Source: Armatimonadota bacterium | GTDB taxonomy: Bacteria > Armatimonadota > UBA10988 > DTZQ01 | Direction of reading: 5' to 3' | Assembly: GCA_012961305.1 (NCBI GenBank) | Contig: DTZQ01000313.1 | Location: forward strand, 1 to 16,175 | DNA length: 16,175 bases | In this document: piece after piece, positions 15,901 through 16,175 of the stretch | Layout: each line of letters starts with the position of its first letter | Numbering within the stretch: position 1 is the first letter of the stretch | Translations under genes and position numbers: made by a program | The notes under the pieces: generated by a model | What the model was told of the DNA's origin: nothing | The model's database searches: none | What the model saw: only the letters and a program-made list of their open reading frames with translations

Positions 15901-16043
15901 ACCGTCGGATAGGTCGCCCGCAGGACGAACTCCCGGTCAGCCTCCTTCGTGCCCGGCTCCAAGGCCCGGTCTAAGGCAATGGCCTCCAAAAGTTCCCCCG
16001 TCTGTACCTCCCGCGAGAGCCGACAAACCTCGGCAATGGTCAT
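12987..16043 (-). CDS. Large BrxC/PglY/DUF499-like P-loop ATPase
   Basis: The 1018-aa product has a Walker A GDYGSGKS at 74-81 directly followed by HALLALFHL, and a Walker B VLLIVDELELWF with Asp169 and Glu170. The lead-in ATYPTVPLRLL, the later ETYPFHPAFL and the STRGIIYLGATLLRRW segment are typical of DUF499-type AAA+ proteins, which include or resemble BrxC/PglY. A VVLLAPK strand near residue 517 and a charged helical stretch at about 545-595 follow. The C-terminal third has two winged-helix-like units (about 735-800 and 810-880), suggesting DNA binding. These ATPases are core parts of BREX/Pgl defence and are usually encoded with PglZ, as here. It is somewhat shorter than classical BrxC. 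The ATG at 16043 follows a strong GAGGAGGGAGG. No methyltransferase gene is seen nearby. Confidence 0.82.
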   Translation of the reverse strand: MTIAEVCRLSREVQTGELLEAIALDRALEPGTKEADREFVLRATYPTVPLRLLTTYVAEKLTGRSPKGAAVVRGDYGSGKSHALLALFHLALAGEGAAEWLRRWGVRAEFPADTRVALVQLVAEQPETFWEPLFARAGMADLADRVWKAPIREVWAELTAEGPVLLIVDELELWFGQNRDRAEDIQAGVQNLLEAANLPEVPLAVVLSVYGRDPALMGTINRSQPPIWDVGTAEDRHRILRHRLLERVDEAKVEQVVNAYLEAYQRARSELPETGLRLADVHREFRETYPFHPAFLRQAFAVYASAPHHESTRGIIYLGATLLRRWASQRDALLAGDLEVTDEDIASDLCRLDPDLVANAREDLSQRCHGIAQAPGLLGTVLLHSFSPFGTPGATKEEVLLGNLRPETNVNDLRTDLAEVQQRAWFLDEIEERLLITKEVVLLKQIEQMARTKVETAEGTEEAAERVREVLRSLANGERLYLYPEEPLPPALSSPALKMAVSLEPMTETQAEEILRGLDNTVVLLAPKPAVRERLTHDRELLLRATRVLVCEELLRQRTRRKSEVQEYKQRFQQELKERIEESYGRWMRLSRVGELGQEPRFVVRAVDCGLAWESVKEAIRGQNDADTVREGLAKLLRCAGAQAPKGSDGAGRTIRELREDLRRYAGLPILVEEGQLEEALQGMVQDDSLLAGVVVAIGKAVYGHDDRPLPLPLGEDWRVWLKAYGPEPPAKEDVKHAVRQALASAQRGGVEWGVLRGDIASQLEVPPSEVAQALTELVRDGDAVVEQEESRYPDDDLLASETLRDGARAWLTDYAPPDDRRARERILALVGEAGEAGVSVGEVKAQLRLETLTEAALERALTRLLTQGKIAAYTPQEQMALHEPGLLTDESLLRLPIPLPPQPEPGWEPFQLPIGPYRLLNKLLEDLRARLQEGSRIRSAAFQVTPPEEEDPLFGWDEEASRVAQVRVQHQLDYTFHYPVSKEALMNLVERLVSRLGERGEVLLEARVEGEVPGGGA

Positions 16044-16113
16044 CGTGCCTCCCTCCTCATACTATTTGTACACGGGTGACATCAGACCCACCCAAGAGGA
16101 AATCTTAGGCCAC

Positions 16114-16173
16114 GGTTACCAAGTCGGTGGGAAACCGAGTGAACCATCTTCCGTTGGTTTGGTAAAGGTAACC
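16114..16173. other. Nested inverted repeats upstream of the ATPase gene
   Basis: The outer arms are GGTTACC (16114-16120) and GGTAACC (16167-16173). A second, partly overlapping pair is TTACCAA (16116-16122) and TTGGTAA (16159-16165), and an inner hairpin is TCGGT/ACCGA with a 5-base loop (16124-16138). The 132 bases between the ATPase ATG and the window edge contain no gene and no convincing promoter. This could be a structured leader of the ATPase operon or the edge of an element continuing beyond the window. Confidence 0.3.
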
Positions 16174-16175
16174 CA

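Noticed and set aside
1..16175. CRISPR arrays, tRNA/rRNA genes, transposases, integrases
   Set aside because: I read for repeat-spacer structure, tRNA T-arm words and recombinase motifs and saw none.

Overview
The window is GC-rich bacterial DNA in which every convincing gene lies on the minus strand, so transcription runs from high to low coordinates. I see no tRNA, rRNA, CRISPR array, transposase or phage structural gene. The organism cannot be named from this alone. A Bacillus-like D-amino acid aminotransferase, an AddAB rather than RecBCD system, a secreted protein pairing a copper-amine-oxidase-N-like domain with a YARHG domain, and a DUF5678/retropepsin-like gene pair together suggest a deep-branching or thermophilic lineage such as Armatimonadota, Chloroflexota or an early Firmicutes relative. 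That placement is inference.

Region 1 (16175 down to 10828) is the most unusual part. A large BrxC/PglY/DUF499-like P-loop ATPase is followed by a 76-aa DUF5678-like protein, a retropepsin-like protein with a modified active-site motif, a PglZ-type alkaline-phosphatase-superfamily protein and an unrecognised 132-aa protein. The last four are overlapping or nearly so (13 bp overlap, 4 bp ATGA overlap, 3 bp gap), which indicates one operon. ATPase plus PglZ is the core pair of BREX/Pgl phage-defence systems, but no methyltransferase (PglX), BrxL, BrxA or BrxB is present in the window. This may therefore be a reduced or unclassified PglZ system carrying a protease-like module.

Region 2 (10766 to 9435) encodes an exported three-domain protein. 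Region 3 (9278 to 2645) encodes addB and addA, overlapping by 11 bp. Their products form a helicase-nuclease for double-strand-break processing and degradation of foreign linear DNA. Both subunits carry a four-cysteine iron-sulphur nuclease signature, and AddB has no recognisable P-loop. addB also carries an AT-rich run of four heptamers inserted in frame.

Region 4 (2644 to 65) begins with a textbook sigma-70 promoter (TTGACA, 17 bp, TATAAT) driving a D-amino acid aminotransferase gene, followed by a glycerophosphodiester phosphodiesterase and a membrane-anchored protein with a carbohydrate-binding-like fold that appears to stop just as a second domain begins. These look like housekeeping or envelope genes unrelated to defence. 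The placement of addAB directly downstream of the ATPase/PglZ cassette could be a defence neighbourhood or coincidence. The longest stretch without a gene is the 199 bases between addA and dat, which holds the promoter and a hairpin-like repeat.
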